A DNA stretch of 64,000 nt from CAISCU01 sp943361925 (GCA_943361925.1 CALRIT020000002.1:248001-312000), one strand, 5' to 3'; positions 51,068 to 60,856 are shown, counted from the first letter of the stretch. Notes: generated from the letters alone by a model not told the origin. Numbers and translations: made by a program.

Positions 51068-51751
51068 ATGAACGCAAAAAGCATCTATGAAACTTTGAGT
51101 GAATCTCAATTGGTACACAAAAAGAAATTAATGGATGCTTTGAAATCTTTTGTTCCGCAAAGTGCACTAGAACGATGTGCGGAGCTTATCATGTACCACA
51201 AACTTCACCTTCATATTGAGGTTGAACGTAAGGGAAGATATGGTGATTATAGTCCACATTCCGGTCATGGCAATCGCATTTCGGTAAACCATAATTTGAG
51301 TCAGTTTGAATTTCTGATTACTTTCATCCACGAATTATCTCACCATACTGCTTATACCAAACATGGTCCACATCATGAGGCACATGGTGAAGAATGGAAA
51401 ATGGAATTCAGAATTAATATGAAAGCATTTCTGGATTCAGAGGTATTTCCTTACGATTTACGAGCGGCTTTATCAAAACACATGGTAAATCCTAAGTACT
51501 CGCAATCTGCCGATGTGAAGCTGCTGCAATTGCTAAAGAAGTACGATAAAACAAAACAAGATATTACCCATTTATCGGATTTGCAGGATGGAATGGTTTT
51601 TACCATCAAACATTATCCAGATTCGTGGATGCGCAGAATCAAAAAAATGAGGACTTATGCTTTGTGTGAAAGCTTAGATGGAAAACACAAATACAAGGTT
51701 CATTTAATGGCAGAAGTTGCCGAGTTTAGGGCTGATGAAACTTTGAATTAA
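51068..51751 (+). CDS. SprT-like zinc metallopeptidase
   Basis: A 227-residue protein with the zinc motif HELSHH (HExxH) in ITFIHELSHHTAY, followed by HHEAHGEEWKMEFR, which supplies a third ligand. This is the SprT/Spartan-like domain layout. The C-terminal part (YPDSWMRRIKKMRTYALCESLDGKHKYKVH) is basic and may bind DNA. By analogy with SprT/Spartan it may cut proteins bound to DNA, but the substrate is not known. The stop codon overlaps that of the convergent next gene. Confidence 0.82.
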   Translation: MNAKSIYETLSESQLVHKKKLMDALKSFVPQSALERCAELIMYHKLHLHIEVERKGRYGDYSPHSGHGNRISVNHNLSQFEFLITFIHELSHHTAYTKHGPHHEAHGEEWKMEFRINMKAFLDSEVFPYDLRAALSKHMVNPKYSQSADVKLLQLLKKYDKTKQDITHLSDLQDGMVFTIKHYPDSWMRRIKKMRTYALCESLDGKHKYKVHLMAEVAEFRADETLN

Positions 51752-52827
51752 TTACAATCTGTAACAATCATTCTCTCATTCATTTTATCATGCATCTGAA
51801 TGAGTGTTTGCTCTAAATTATACGACCAATCCCAGGTTGGGTAATGGCTCTTAAATTTATTGACATCGCTGATATACCAGATATGGTCACCAATACGATT
51901 GGTTTCAGCATAAGAATAATTCATTTTATTTCCTGAAATTTTCTCACACCAATCAATGGCTTCAAGCATACTGCAATTGGCATGACGTCCGCCACCGGCA
52001 TTGTATACTTCACCTGCTCTTGGATTTTGATAAAAATGCCAGAACATATTTACCAAATCGTATGAATGAATATTGTCACGAACCTGTTTTCCTTTATAAC
52101 CAAAAATAGTATAATGATTGCCTGTGATAGCACATTTCATTAGGTAAGCCAAAAATCCGTGTAACTGAGCACCACTGTGGTTTGGACCTGTTAAACAACC
52201 ACCTCTGAAAATGGCAGTTTTCATTCCAAAATAACGACCATATTCCTGCACCATGATATCTGCCGCAACTTTACTTGCGCCAAAAACAGAATGTTTGGTT
52301 TGGTCAACACTCATCATTTCATCAATACCATGTTTAAAGTAAGCATGGTCTTCTGCAATTTCCCAACGTTTTTCTAATTCAACCAATGGCAAATAATTTG
52401 GGGTATCACCATAAACTTTATTGGTTGATGTAAATATGAAAACTGCATCCGGGGCATACAAACGAGTTAATTCCAACATGTTTAAAGTGCCTGTAGCATT
52501 TACTCCAAAATCGGTTAAAGGTTCTTTTGCAGCCCAGTCGTGACTAGGTTGTGCAGCAGCATGAACAATTAGTTTGATATCTTTTCCGTACTCAGCAAAT
52601 ACTTTTTCAAGCGTTGTATAATCTCTGATATCAATATTCTCTGATTTGAAATTCGAAAACTTTTCTTCTAACCTGGTTTTATTCCAGATTGTTGAACCAT
52701 CTTGTCCAAAAAAGTATGAACGAAGGTTATTATCTATACCAATTACTTTATCGAATTTAGAAGAAAAAAACTCTACCGATTCTCCACCAATTAAGCCACT
52801 ACTACCGGTAACCAATGCAATATTCAT
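51748..52827 (-). CDS. NAD-dependent epimerase, CDP-paratose/tyvelose-epimerase-like
   Basis: A 359-residue extended SDR. It has VTGSSGLIGGESVEFF for NAD binding, AAQPSHDWAAKEPLTDF, NATGTLNMLELTR, GGCLTGPNHSGAQLHGF and IFGYKGKQVRDNIHS, all typical of CDP-paratose 2-epimerase-like enzymes. The catalytic Tyr of YxxxK is replaced by Phe (SVFGASK), which I recall as common in this branch. It lies downstream of a second SDR gene, so both probably build one nucleotide sugar. Confidence 0.82.
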   Translation of the reverse strand: MNIALVTGSSGLIGGESVEFFSSKFDKVIGIDNNLRSYFFGQDGSTIWNKTRLEEKFSNFKSENIDIRDYTTLEKVFAEYGKDIKLIVHAAAQPSHDWAAKEPLTDFGVNATGTLNMLELTRLYAPDAVFIFTSTNKVYGDTPNYLPLVELEKRWEIAEDHAYFKHGIDEMMSVDQTKHSVFGASKVAADIMVQEYGRYFGMKTAIFRGGCLTGPNHSGAQLHGFLAYLMKCAITGNHYTIFGYKGKQVRDNIHSYDLVNMFWHFYQNPRAGEVYNAGGGRHANCSMLEAIDWCEKISGNKMNYSYAETNRIGDHIWYISDVNKFKSHYPTWDWSYNLEQTLIQMHDKMNERMIVTDCN

Positions 52828-52847
52828 ATCTGATTATGTTGTTATTT

Positions 52848-53915
52848 TTATGATAAAATTTGTTTAAGCTGATGTTCATTTTCTTTCATCCAATCGAATG
52901 TTTCAGAAAGAAGAGTCATCATATTCTTTTTAGGTTTCCATCCGGTAAGCGCATGCAATTTGGCATAATCACTTACATAAATTCTGATATCGGCAGGGCG
53001 ATTTTCTTTTACAGATTGAATGCTGATTTTATTCCCTGTAATCTCTTCGCACATAGCAGTTAATTCTACTAAGCTAAAACTAACATCATTGCCACCACCA
53101 ACATTATAGATTCCACCATTGTATAAATCGGCATGGTGAATCTGATGGTCGATTAATTCGAACAAATCATCGGCATGCATTACATCACGCATTTGTTTGC
53201 CGGTTCCACCGTATCCAATATAACCCAGATTTCCTTTGAAGAAATGTCGGGCTAACCAAAGTACCAAAACACCTTGGTCTACTTTACCCATTTGCCATGG
53301 ACCACTAATTACGCCACAACGATTGATAACGGTTTTCATGTTACGCAATTCGTTGTATTCAGTGATAAGGTATTCTGAGGCTAATTTAGTAGCTCCATAA
53401 AAAGAGCGACTTCCTTCAAGCGGGAAATCTTCACTTACTCCATTTGAAGAAATACCTCGGATGGTTTGATTGTCATTCCATACAAAACGGGTATCTAATT
53501 CAGTGAAGTTTGCCGCTTCTAAAGATTTAATTGGATAAATTCTGCTGGTAGAAAGGAAAATAAACTGAGCTTTTTTCTGATCAGCAAGTTCAAGGCAATT
53601 TACAGTACCAAACAAATTGCTGTTTAGAAGCGGATAAATCGGAGAATTGATTCCCGATAAAACCGAAGGATCAGCCGAAGCATCAATGATAACATCCAGG
53701 TGTTCGAACTGTTGTAAATCCTCCATATTACGAATATCACCATGAACAAAATTTACCCCGGCATTTCTCAAACGGGAAATATTGAGTTCAGAACCCCTTC
53801 TTCGCAGGTTATCCAATGCATGAATTGTATAGGAAGGATACTTTTGTTTAAGTGATAAACAAAGTGTAGAACCCACAAAACCAGCACCACCGGTAATTAA
53901 AATTTGTTTCGACAT
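52848..53915 (-). CDS. NAD-dependent sugar nucleotide epimerase/dehydratase
   Basis: A 355-residue extended SDR: ILITGGAGFVGSTLCLSL (NAD), VIDASADPSVLSG, FLSTSRIYP, the catalytic SFYGATKLASEYL with intact YxxxK, then GGTGKQMRDVMHADD. The start at 53915 (MSKQILITGG) follows the family; the frame stays open upstream to 54092 but codes for implausible sequence. Only 20 bases separate it from the next SDR. The pair likely makes an unusual deoxy sugar. No glycosyltransferase gene lies beside it. Confidence 0.8.
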   Translation of the reverse strand: MSKQILITGGAGFVGSTLCLSLKQKYPSYTIHALDNLRRRGSELNISRLRNAGVNFVHGDIRNMEDLQQFEHLDVIIDASADPSVLSGINSPIYPLLNSNLFGTVNCLELADQKKAQFIFLSTSRIYPIKSLEAANFTELDTRFVWNDNQTIRGISSNGVSEDFPLEGSRSFYGATKLASEYLITEYNELRNMKTVINRCGVISGPWQMGKVDQGVLVLWLARHFFKGNLGYIGYGGTGKQMRDVMHADDLFELIDHQIHHADLYNGGIYNVGGGNDVSFSLVELTAMCEEITGNKISIQSVKENRPADIRIYVSDYAKLHALTGWKPKKNMMTLLSETFDWMKENEHQLKQILS

Positions 53916-54228
53916 GAATTTCGTAAAAGACTGCAATTTTAGGGGAAAATTGGCAAAGTACCGAAAGCAAAAACATAGCTGCTGTTTGAAGAGGAAATCC
54001 GGATGAATTTTTCGGTGTTCGCCCGGAAAGCCAACAAACATTATTTGCCTGATAAACTGATACTTAAATCTAAAAATTGGAATCCAAATCACAAAATTTC
54101 AGTCTGTTGCTTTTAAAATCTATTAGACCAATACATCTTAAAATTCTATGGTATAGAAGCAAATCAATATAAAAATAATCTCTATTGCTACAGAAAAGAA
54201 ATGACTTCCCAGAAACAAAAAACAATCC
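53916..54228. other. Intergenic stretch without recognised elements
   Basis: About 310 bases between the SDR pair and the DNA polymerase gene, both on the minus strand. An open but unlikely frame upstream of the SDR start covers part of it. I see no clear terminator, promoter or RNA. Confidence 0.4.
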
Positions 54229-57219
54229 TCAATACCTCGGATCTAACTGACGTGGAAGTTTGGAACAACGGTTTACTTCTATGGTATAATAACCAAATTC
54301 TTCAGCCACTTTTCCTTCAATTAAATAAACACCTCTGCCATCAATAGGATATTGTTTTAAACTTTGAGGAAAATGCGTGGTATCAAAAAAAGCATAATCA
54401 GGATCGTAAAAAGTACCAAAACACATATACTCGCCTTTGCTGGTTTTAAGTGGCTTCACACAAACCAATTCACCAAGCATTCTTACGGTATCCCCTTTAT
54501 ATAATTTCATTTCCGAAGCACGAATGCCCCCTCTGAAACTTGTTTTAAGTAAATCGAACTCAGACTTCGTAATGGTAAATCCCAACAACTCCATTTCATC
54601 ATACACATCTTCAAGCGGATTATGCACCAATGCTGGTAAAGAAAAGTCTTTGATGTCGCGTGGCTGAAAATCGAAATGTTCTGAAACCATGTGTAATTGC
54701 TGAGGGACCAGACTTGTGCTATGAGCTTGCTCTTTGTGTTGACGAAATTGCAAATGCGCATCCCACATCAATTGCTTTTTACCCAAACCGGTAAACCTGA
54801 AAGCGCCTATTTTAACAAGAATCAGCAGCTGTTCCAGTCCAATTGGAACACGTGCAATCAAATCATACAAACCTAAATAAGGCCCATGATCCATTCTATC
54901 CTGAATGATTTGTTTCACCATTTCTGATTCCAGATTCTGCACATGAATAAAACCCAACCAGGCATCATTCCCTTTTAGATTGGTTAGATAATCGCTGTTG
55001 TTAATACATGGAAGATGAACTGCTGCACCTGTTTTTTTGAGCTCCTGTACATAAACCCAGGTTGAATAAAATCCACCAAAATTATTAATCACAGCCACCA
55101 TAAACTCCATAGGAAAATAGGTTTTGAGATAAAGACTTTGGAAGCTCTCAACCGCAAACGAAGCTGAATGTGCTTTACTAAATGAATAACCCGCAAAGCT
55201 TTCAACCTGCCGCCAAACCTCTTTGGTAACAGCTTCCGGATAACCACGCTCTGCACAATTCGAGAAAAATTTATCTACGATACGCTGAAATTCTGCCTTC
55301 GACCTGTACTTGCCACTCATGGCTCTTCTTAATACATCTGAATCGGCTAAATCCAATCCTGCAAAATGGTGACATACTTTTAAAACATCTTCCTGAAACA
55401 CCATCACACCATAGGTTTCCTGTAATTGATCCTTCATCACAGGATGAATGTATTCAAACTCTTTTGGATGATGAAAACGATAAATATATTCACGCATCAT
55501 ACCCGATTTTGCTACACCCGGCCTGATGATGGAACTCGCCGCAACGAGGTGAATATAATCATCACATTTTAGTTTCTTCAGCAATCCACGCATACCGGGA
55601 CTCTCTACATAAAAACAACCAATGCTATCTCCTTCCTTGAGTTGTTTACGAACCTGTACATCCTGTTTAAAGGCTTTCACATCGTGCACATCCACACGAA
55701 TGCGCCTGTTTTCCCAGACTAATTCTGCAGCATCTTTGATATGCCCAATTCCTCTTTGCGATAAAATATCAAACTTTTCAAAACCAATATCTTCAGAAGT
55801 ATACATATCCCACTGAACAGTAGGAAAGCCCTTTGGTGGCATATCCAGTGCCGTATAATCATAAATGGGTTCTTCAGAAATCAATACGCCGCCGGCATGA
55901 ATGGAACGATGATTAGGAAAATCTTTAATCATGGAACCAAACTCCAAAATACGGGCAACAATAGGATCGCTTTTATCGGAGCGATGCGGGAAATCGGATA
56001 ATATATCTATCTCCTTTTTGGGAAGGCCGTAAACCTTACCAAATTCACGAATAATAGAAGAGCCTTTGAAGGTAGAGATGGTGCCCAATAAGGCAGTATG
56101 GTCTTTGCCATATCGTTTGAATATGTAATCCAGCACTTCATCTCTTTCCTTCCAGCTGTAATCAATGTCAAAATCGGGAGGACTTGTTCTTTTGGGATTT
56201 AAAAAACGTTCAAAATATAAATCAAGTTCGATGGGGTCTACATCGGTAATACGTAAACAATAAGCCACTACACTGTTGGCCCCACTACCGCGGCCTACAT
56301 GGTAAAAACCCTTCGACATAGAATACCTGATGATATCCCATGTAATTAAAAAATAGGATGAGAAACCAAGGTTATCAATGATATCCAATTCCTTTTTTAC
56401 CCTGGCTTTGGCTTGTGCATTGCGGCTTCCATAGCGATACAACATGCCATCGTGAGCCAGTTTTTCGAGCAGCAGTTTATCATCGTAAGCAGAACTTGAA
56501 TAGAACTTTTTGTTCTTATGTGTTCTGAAATCGAAGTTAAATTCACACCTGTCGATGAGCGCTTGTGTATTAAAAATAAGAAAAGGATGATACCTGCAAG
56601 CATGAATTAAATCGGCCTCCGACAATAAAACCTCATTGGCATTTGCCAGTTGTTGCGGATTCAATCGGCTTAACAAAACATTGGAATGAACAGCCTGTAA
56701 ATGCTGATGTAACATATAACCTGCAGCATCCTTAAAAGTAACAGGATGTTGCAAAACCATTTTATGCTGAAAGGCTTCAAATCTGGCTCCTGCCAAACGA
56801 TTGAGCTCGTGCAAACGAATACCGATTAACTCATGTGGCAGAAATTTTCTATCAGGATTATTGAGTAAAGTTTGAAGCGGATAAATAATAAAAGTATGCT
56901 GTAATGTTTCAACCTGAGTTGCATACGAAAGTCCTTCCAGCTGAAATCTGGTGAGCATTTTATTGATTTCACGTAAGCCTGAAGCATTCTTGGCCAAAGC
57001 CACAAACAACAATTCTTGCTCACTTCTGAACTCAATTCCTACAATAGGTTTGATGCCTTCTGTACGACAAGCTTTCACAAATTCAAACACACCCGTTCCG
57101 CAATTGATATCGGTTAAACCCAAGGTGCTATAAGCTTCTCTTTTTGCCAGTTTTACCAAATCTTCTATTGGTAAAGTTCCATACTGCAAACTATAATAAC
57201 TGTGTGCATTCCAAATCAT
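54229..57219 (-). CDS. DNA polymerase III alpha subunit, DnaE2/ImuC-like
   Basis: A 996-residue C-family DNA polymerase, shorter than replicative DnaE. The N-terminal PHP domain starts IWNAHSYYSLQYGTLPIEDL. The catalytic region has GRGSGANSVVAYCLRI and the acidic PDFDIDYSWKERDEV. Later come GVLISEEP, VMVFQEDVLKVCHHFAG, SYSFSKAHSASFA and a C-terminal OB domain (GELVCVKPLKTSKGEYMCFG). The gene overlaps the Y-family polymerase gene by an ATGA, so they are translated together. Such pairs serve error-prone lesion bypass (ImuB-ImuC type); the main replicative DnaE should be elsewhere. Confidence 0.9.
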   Translation of the reverse strand: MIWNAHSYYSLQYGTLPIEDLVKLAKREAYSTLGLTDINCGTGVFEFVKACRTEGIKPIVGIEFRSEQELLFVALAKNASGLREINKMLTRFQLEGLSYATQVETLQHTFIIYPLQTLLNNPDRKFLPHELIGIRLHELNRLAGARFEAFQHKMVLQHPVTFKDAAGYMLHQHLQAVHSNVLLSRLNPQQLANANEVLLSEADLIHACRYHPFLIFNTQALIDRCEFNFDFRTHKNKKFYSSSAYDDKLLLEKLAHDGMLYRYGSRNAQAKARVKKELDIIDNLGFSSYFLITWDIIRYSMSKGFYHVGRGSGANSVVAYCLRITDVDPIELDLYFERFLNPKRTSPPDFDIDYSWKERDEVLDYIFKRYGKDHTALLGTISTFKGSSIIREFGKVYGLPKKEIDILSDFPHRSDKSDPIVARILEFGSMIKDFPNHRSIHAGGVLISEEPIYDYTALDMPPKGFPTVQWDMYTSEDIGFEKFDILSQRGIGHIKDAAELVWENRRIRVDVHDVKAFKQDVQVRKQLKEGDSIGCFYVESPGMRGLLKKLKCDDYIHLVAASSIIRPGVAKSGMMREYIYRFHHPKEFEYIHPVMKDQLQETYGVMVFQEDVLKVCHHFAGLDLADSDVLRRAMSGKYRSKAEFQRIVDKFFSNCAERGYPEAVTKEVWRQVESFAGYSFSKAHSASFAVESFQSLYLKTYFPMEFMVAVINNFGGFYSTWVYVQELKKTGAAVHLPCINNSDYLTNLKGNDAWLGFIHVQNLESEMVKQIIQDRMDHGPYLGLYDLIARVPIGLEQLLILVKIGAFRFTGLGKKQLMWDAHLQFRQHKEQAHSTSLVPQQLHMVSEHFDFQPRDIKDFSLPALVHNPLEDVYDEMELLGFTITKSEFDLLKTSFRGGIRASEMKLYKGDTVRMLGELVCVKPLKTSKGEYMCFGTFYDPDYAFFDTTHFPQSLKQYPIDGRGVYLIEGKVAEEFGYYTIEVNRCSKLPRQLDPRY

Positions 57220-58385
57220 CTTCTGCTCCTCCCCTTTCTGCCATCAGGTAAAATGGCTCCTGCCCTGTAAACTGCTTCTTTTCCATACCAGTTCCGGATT
57301 TTATCCATGGCTTGATACAGATTAATCATGGAAACACTGTCTGTAAATAAATCGATTTGCTGGCTGCCATATACAAAATGACTCAATCGCACACCAATCA
57401 GCCTCACTAATAATCTTCTGTTATATAGTTTTTGAAACAATTGTAATGCCACCTCCAGAATGCGGTGATCGTAACCTGTATACTGAATGCGTAATTGCTG
57501 GGTTTGTGTTTGAAAATCGGAATAGCGGATTTTAATGGTCACACATCCGCATAATTTATTCTGACTCCTCATCTCAAAACTAGTTTCCTGCACCATACGT
57601 GTAAGTGTGCTTTGCAGGAGTTTCATATCGGTGGTATCTGTTTCGAATGTTTGCTCGGCACCAATTGATTTCTGTTCAAAATAAGCCTGCACAGGACGTT
57701 CATCTATTCCATTTGCTTTTTCCCAGATATGAATGCCATTTTCGCCCATTACCTGATGCATCAGATTTTTGGGCATGGCACTGAGTGTAGCAATGTATAC
57801 AATACCCATATCTCTTAATGTCTGGTAGGATTTATCGCCGATACCCGGAATTTTTTTGATGGAAAGTGGATCTAAAAATGGCTTCACCAAAGCTGCTTCC
57901 ACATTTTTTTCTCCATTGGGTTTTGCTTCTCCTGTAGCAATTTTAGATACAGTTTTATTAACCGACAAACCACAAGAAATAGGTAAACCGGTTTCTTTAA
58001 TAATACGTGTTCTTAATTCATGTAACCATTTATGCGTTCCAAAAAAACGATCCATTCCACTTAAATCCAGGTAATGTTCATCGATAGAAGCCTTCTCGAA
58101 AACCGGAGCCTTTTCTGCGATGATTTCAGTCACCATACTCGAATAATGACTATACTGATCGTGGTCACCTTTTATAAAAATAGCATTCGGACATAATCTT
58201 TTGGCGATTTTAATAGCCATACCCGAGCTCACACCAAACTGACGGGTTTCATAACTACAAGCTGCAACAACTCCTCTATCTGATAAACCCCCGACAATAA
58301 TGGGTTTACCCACGAGCGCAGAATTACGCAATCGCTCTACCGAGACGAAAAAAGTATCCAAATCCATGTGCGCAATAGTTCTCAC
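57216..58385 (-). CDS. Y-family DNA polymerase (DinB/ImuB-like)
   Basis: A 389-residue translesion polymerase. It has AHMDLDTFFVSVER (catalytic Asp), SIDEHYLDLSGMD (catalytic Asp-Glu), GLSVNKTVSKIATGEAKPNG and IKKIPGIGDKSYQTL (helix-hairpin-helix), and the little finger follows. Catalytic residues are intact, unlike in true ImuB, so it may be an active polymerase. The start is GTG at 58385, which keeps the conserved IAHMD region; an ATG at 58367 would delete it. It is co-translated with the DnaE-type gene. Confidence 0.9.
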   Translation of the reverse strand: MRTIAHMDLDTFFVSVERLRNSALVGKPIIVGGLSDRGVVAACSYETRQFGVSSGMAIKIAKRLCPNAIFIKGDHDQYSHYSSMVTEIIAEKAPVFEKASIDEHYLDLSGMDRFFGTHKWLHELRTRIIKETGLPISCGLSVNKTVSKIATGEAKPNGEKNVEAALVKPFLDPLSIKKIPGIGDKSYQTLRDMGIVYIATLSAMPKNLMHQVMGENGIHIWEKANGIDERPVQAYFEQKSIGAEQTFETDTTDMKLLQSTLTRMVQETSFEMRSQNKLCGCVTIKIRYSDFQTQTQQLRIQYTGYDHRILEVALQLFQKLYNRRLLVRLIGVRLSHFVYGSQQIDLFTDSVSMINLYQAMDKIRNWYGKEAVYRAGAILPDGRKGRSRR

Positions 58386-58393
58386 TTTCTCAA

Positions 58394-58420
58394 AATGTTA
58401 ACCTGATTAACATTATCAGG
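58394..58420. promoter_or_regulatory. Palindromic operator between the mutagenesis cassette and the HMCES gene
   Basis: AATGTTAA-CCTGA-TTAACATT (58394-58414), a perfect 8-bp inverted repeat. An overlapping one, CCTGAT/ATCAGG, lies at 58402-58420. It sits nine bases upstream of the dinB GTG and about 80 bases before the divergent ATG. It is a candidate SOS-type operator. Confidence 0.5.
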
Positions 58421-58498
58421 GTAATAAAATTAACATATTAAAATCAAAAAACAAAAAAAATATTTGCACTTTTACAGAAGATTTTAATTTTGAGGCAG

Positions 58499-59239
58499 AT
58501 GTGTGGAAGAGTAACAACATTTTTTAATTACGAAGACATTGAAATGAGTTTTGATGCCGTAGCTTCCTTTGAGGAATTCATGGGATACAATCCGGAAGAA
58601 ATTGAGGCTCAGTATAATGCAGGACCTGGAAGCAAATTACCAATTGTTTTACAAGGCGAGCAAAACCGCTTGATAAGTAAGGCTGTATTTGGATATAGTC
58701 CGGCCTGGGCAACTAAACCAATGTTCCTTTTTAATGCTAGAGCTGAAGGTGACAATAACCAGGAAAACGATCCACACTATAATGGACCATTGGGCATTGT
58801 GCAAAAACCGGCTTTTAGGGATGTCATTAAAAAACAAAGGTGTTTAATTCCGGTAAACGGATTTATTGAAGGAACTACCAAAGAAAAACTCGACAAGCCA
58901 CACTGGGTTTATAAGGCTGATAAAAGTTTATTTGCTTTGGCTGGAATTTGGGGCATTTATCAAACACAAAAAACATTCAGCATTATTACCTGTATGCCCA
59001 ATGAGTTGATGCAAACCATCCCCCATCACCGAATGCCGGTAATTTTAGAACCACATCAATACGAGGCCTGGTTAAATCCTGAAACACCCATTGAAAGCAT
59101 CACCGAAATGTTGAAACCTTATCCGGCTGAACTCATGGATTTTCATCCAATTAATCCTGCCATTAAAAATCCGCGTAACAATTCACCGGAATTACTAAAG
59201 GAATGGAAACAAGAATTAAAACCTGATCTTTTTTCTTAA
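58499..59239 (+). CDS. SOS response-associated peptidase, HMCES/YedK family
   Basis: A 246-residue protein that shields abasic sites in single-stranded DNA by forming a covalent bond through Cys2. The start must be the ATG at 58499, as the product then begins MCGRV and places Cys at position 2; the in-frame TTG at 58490 is rejected. Other signatures: LFNARAEGDN, RCLIPVNGFIEG and IPHHRMPVIL (active-site His). It is divergent from the error-prone polymerase pair, with a palindrome between them, which suggests shared control in the damage response. Confidence 0.93.
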   Translation: MCGRVTTFFNYEDIEMSFDAVASFEEFMGYNPEEIEAQYNAGPGSKLPIVLQGEQNRLISKAVFGYSPAWATKPMFLFNARAEGDNNQENDPHYNGPLGIVQKPAFRDVIKKQRCLIPVNGFIEGTTKEKLDKPHWVYKADKSLFALAGIWGIYQTQKTFSIITCMPNELMQTIPHHRMPVILEPHQYEAWLNPETPIESITEMLKPYPAELMDFHPINPAIKNPRNNSPELLKEWKQELKPDLFS

Positions 59240-59268
59240 GCAATATGTAAACTTATTATATTAGTAAA

Positions 59269-59949
59269 ATGAAAGCATCAAAATTCCCTGTTATGATTTA
59301 TGGCTTATTGCTATTCATACTCGGAGCTCAATCTTGTGCTCCTAGCAGAATAGTAAAACCATTAGAAAAAGGCGAACAAAGTCTGAGCGCCAACCTTGGC
59401 GGACCATTAATTAAATTTGGTTCTGCACCCATTCCCATTCCACTTACAAGTGTGATGTATGCCAGAGGTTTAGATAATAAAACTACAGCATTTGGAAGTT
59501 TACATACAACTTCTTTATTATTTGGTGTAATTCAAACTGATATTGGAATTTGCAGAGAGGTATATACCAACGAAAAACTTCAATTGGGTTTGAGCGTCAA
59601 TCCGGTTTTAAATTTTGCTTTTGATACTTGGGAAGCAAATGCAAAACTTTGGCCGGAATTAGATTTGAATGTGCACAAAGACCTCTTCTCTAAAAAAGGT
59701 TTTGTTTACTTGGGTGCCGCCAATTGGTTTGAGCTTTCTTCAACAAGAGCACATGGAGAAACTCAGGAGACACATTGGTTAATCAACCCGCATATTGGTT
59801 TTAACTGGGCTCCAAAAAAATGGGCTTATAATATAGAAGCCAAATACCTGGCTCCCGGAAAAAATAACCAGCCTAATGTGGTTGATTATATCGGTATTCA
59901 GGGAAAAGGTGCTTTAGGAGTTTATTTCAGTATTGCTAAAAAATTCTAA
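59269..59949 (+). CDS. Lipoprotein with beta-barrel-like sequence, unknown
   Basis: A 226-residue protein with lipobox AQSC (Cys23). The mature part has alternating hydrophobic strands: QSLSANLGGPLIKFG, VYLGAANWFELSS, WLINPHIGFNWAPKKWAYNIEAKYLAPG. It ends in an aromatic residue (FSIAKKF), like outer membrane barrels. It may be an outer membrane protein whose signal looks like a lipobox. The next gene starts one base after its stop codon. The family is unknown. Confidence 0.65.
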   Translation: MKASKFPVMIYGLLLFILGAQSCAPSRIVKPLEKGEQSLSANLGGPLIKFGSAPIPIPLTSVMYARGLDNKTTAFGSLHTTSLLFGVIQTDIGICREVYTNEKLQLGLSVNPVLNFAFDTWEANAKLWPELDLNVHKDLFSKKGFVYLGAANWFELSSTRAHGETQETHWLINPHIGFNWAPKKWAYNIEAKYLAPGKNNQPNVVDYIGIQGKGALGVYFSIAKKF

Positions 59950-59950
59950 G

Positions 59951-60856
59951 ATGAAAAACAAACTACTTATTTTAACAGCTTGTTTTGGTATTTCATTACT
60001 AAGTAGCTGCCTTCGTCTCGATTCTAATTTTTATAACCTGAGTGATAAAATTACTGAGTATAAATTGGACAATTACACCAATGATCAGGACTTTAAACTC
60101 GATGCTTCCTATTCCATTCCCGATAGTTTGATTCATCTGATGAATATATCATCCTACAGTAAAAAAGAAAACAAAACCTATCAAATTAAAGCCATTTATA
60201 TTGGCAGTATTTCAAAGATTGCAACAGATACCGTTATTCTGTATTGTCATGGTAATAAATGGCATATGGATTTTTACTGGCAAAGAGCCAAATTACTTGC
60301 AAATGTTGGAGGTAAAAACCGTTTTGGGGTGATGTACTTAGACTATAGAGGTTATGGTTTAAGTGAAGGAGTTCCTACAGAAGAAGGTTTGTATGAAGAT
60401 GTGGATGCTTGTATGAAATGGTTGAAAGAAAAAGGCTTAAGCAACGATAGATTCCTCCTATATGGCTTTAGCATGGGAACAGCTCCTGCAACAGAATTAA
60501 CTGCCAATCCAAGAACACTTAGTCCACATAAATTAATGCTCGAAGCTCCGTTTGCATCATCAGCTGTAATGGCAGCAGATGGCGCTGTATTAAATATGCC
60601 TTCTAGTTTTATCACCAATTTAAAAATTGACAATGCCGAAGAAATTAAAAAAGTAAAACAGGATTTTTTCTGGATTCATGGAATTAATGATAACTTCTTA
60701 GGAATTAAAACCCATGGTGAAGTGGTTTATAAAAACCATGGAGGAACCTATAAAGAAGCGCACCGCATTGATGGCGCCGACCACGGAGAAATTCCTGCCA
60801 CTTACGGATTTGTTAATTATTCAGACATTTTATTGAAATTTATTCTAAAACCTTAA
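59951..60856 (+). CDS. Alpha/beta hydrolase, lipoprotein
   Basis: A 301-residue lipoprotein (lipobox LSSC, Cys20) with an alpha/beta hydrolase fold. Motifs: LYCHGNKWHMDFYW (oxyanion region), LDYRGYGLSEG, the nucleophile elbow LYGFSMGTAPATEL (Ser), the acid in HGINDNFLG and the His in IDGADHGEIP. The triad is complete. It likely hydrolyses an ester outside or at the outer membrane; the substrate is unknown. The ATG at 59951 directly follows the upstream stop, so the two genes form an operon. Confidence 0.85.
   Translation: MKNKLLILTACFGISLLSSCLRLDSNFYNLSDKITEYKLDNYTNDQDFKLDASYSIPDSLIHLMNISSYSKKENKTYQIKAIYIGSISKIATDTVILYCHGNKWHMDFYWQRAKLLANVGGKNRFGVMYLDYRGYGLSEGVPTEEGLYEDVDACMKWLKEKGLSNDRFLLYGFSMGTAPATELTANPRTLSPHKLMLEAPFASSAVMAADGAVLNMPSSFITNLKIDNAEEIKKVKQDFFWIHGINDNFLGIKTHGEVVYKNHGGTYKEAHRIDGADHGEIPATYGFVNYSDILLKFILKP

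Noticed and set aside
51748..52827. Inactivated epimerase because of Phe in the YxxxK motif
   Set aside because: From memory, Phe at this place is common in the CDP-paratose-epimerase-like branch, so loss of activity cannot be concluded.
52848..54092. Long N-terminal extension of the second SDR
   Set aside because: The extra 59 codons are rich in Phe, Cys and Arg without pattern and precede a perfect family start at 53915.
58394..58440. Further TTAAC operator array before the HMCES gene
   Set aside because: TTAAC occurs, but at 9-bp instead of 11-bp spacing and as an inverted repeat; it does not match the phased arrays.
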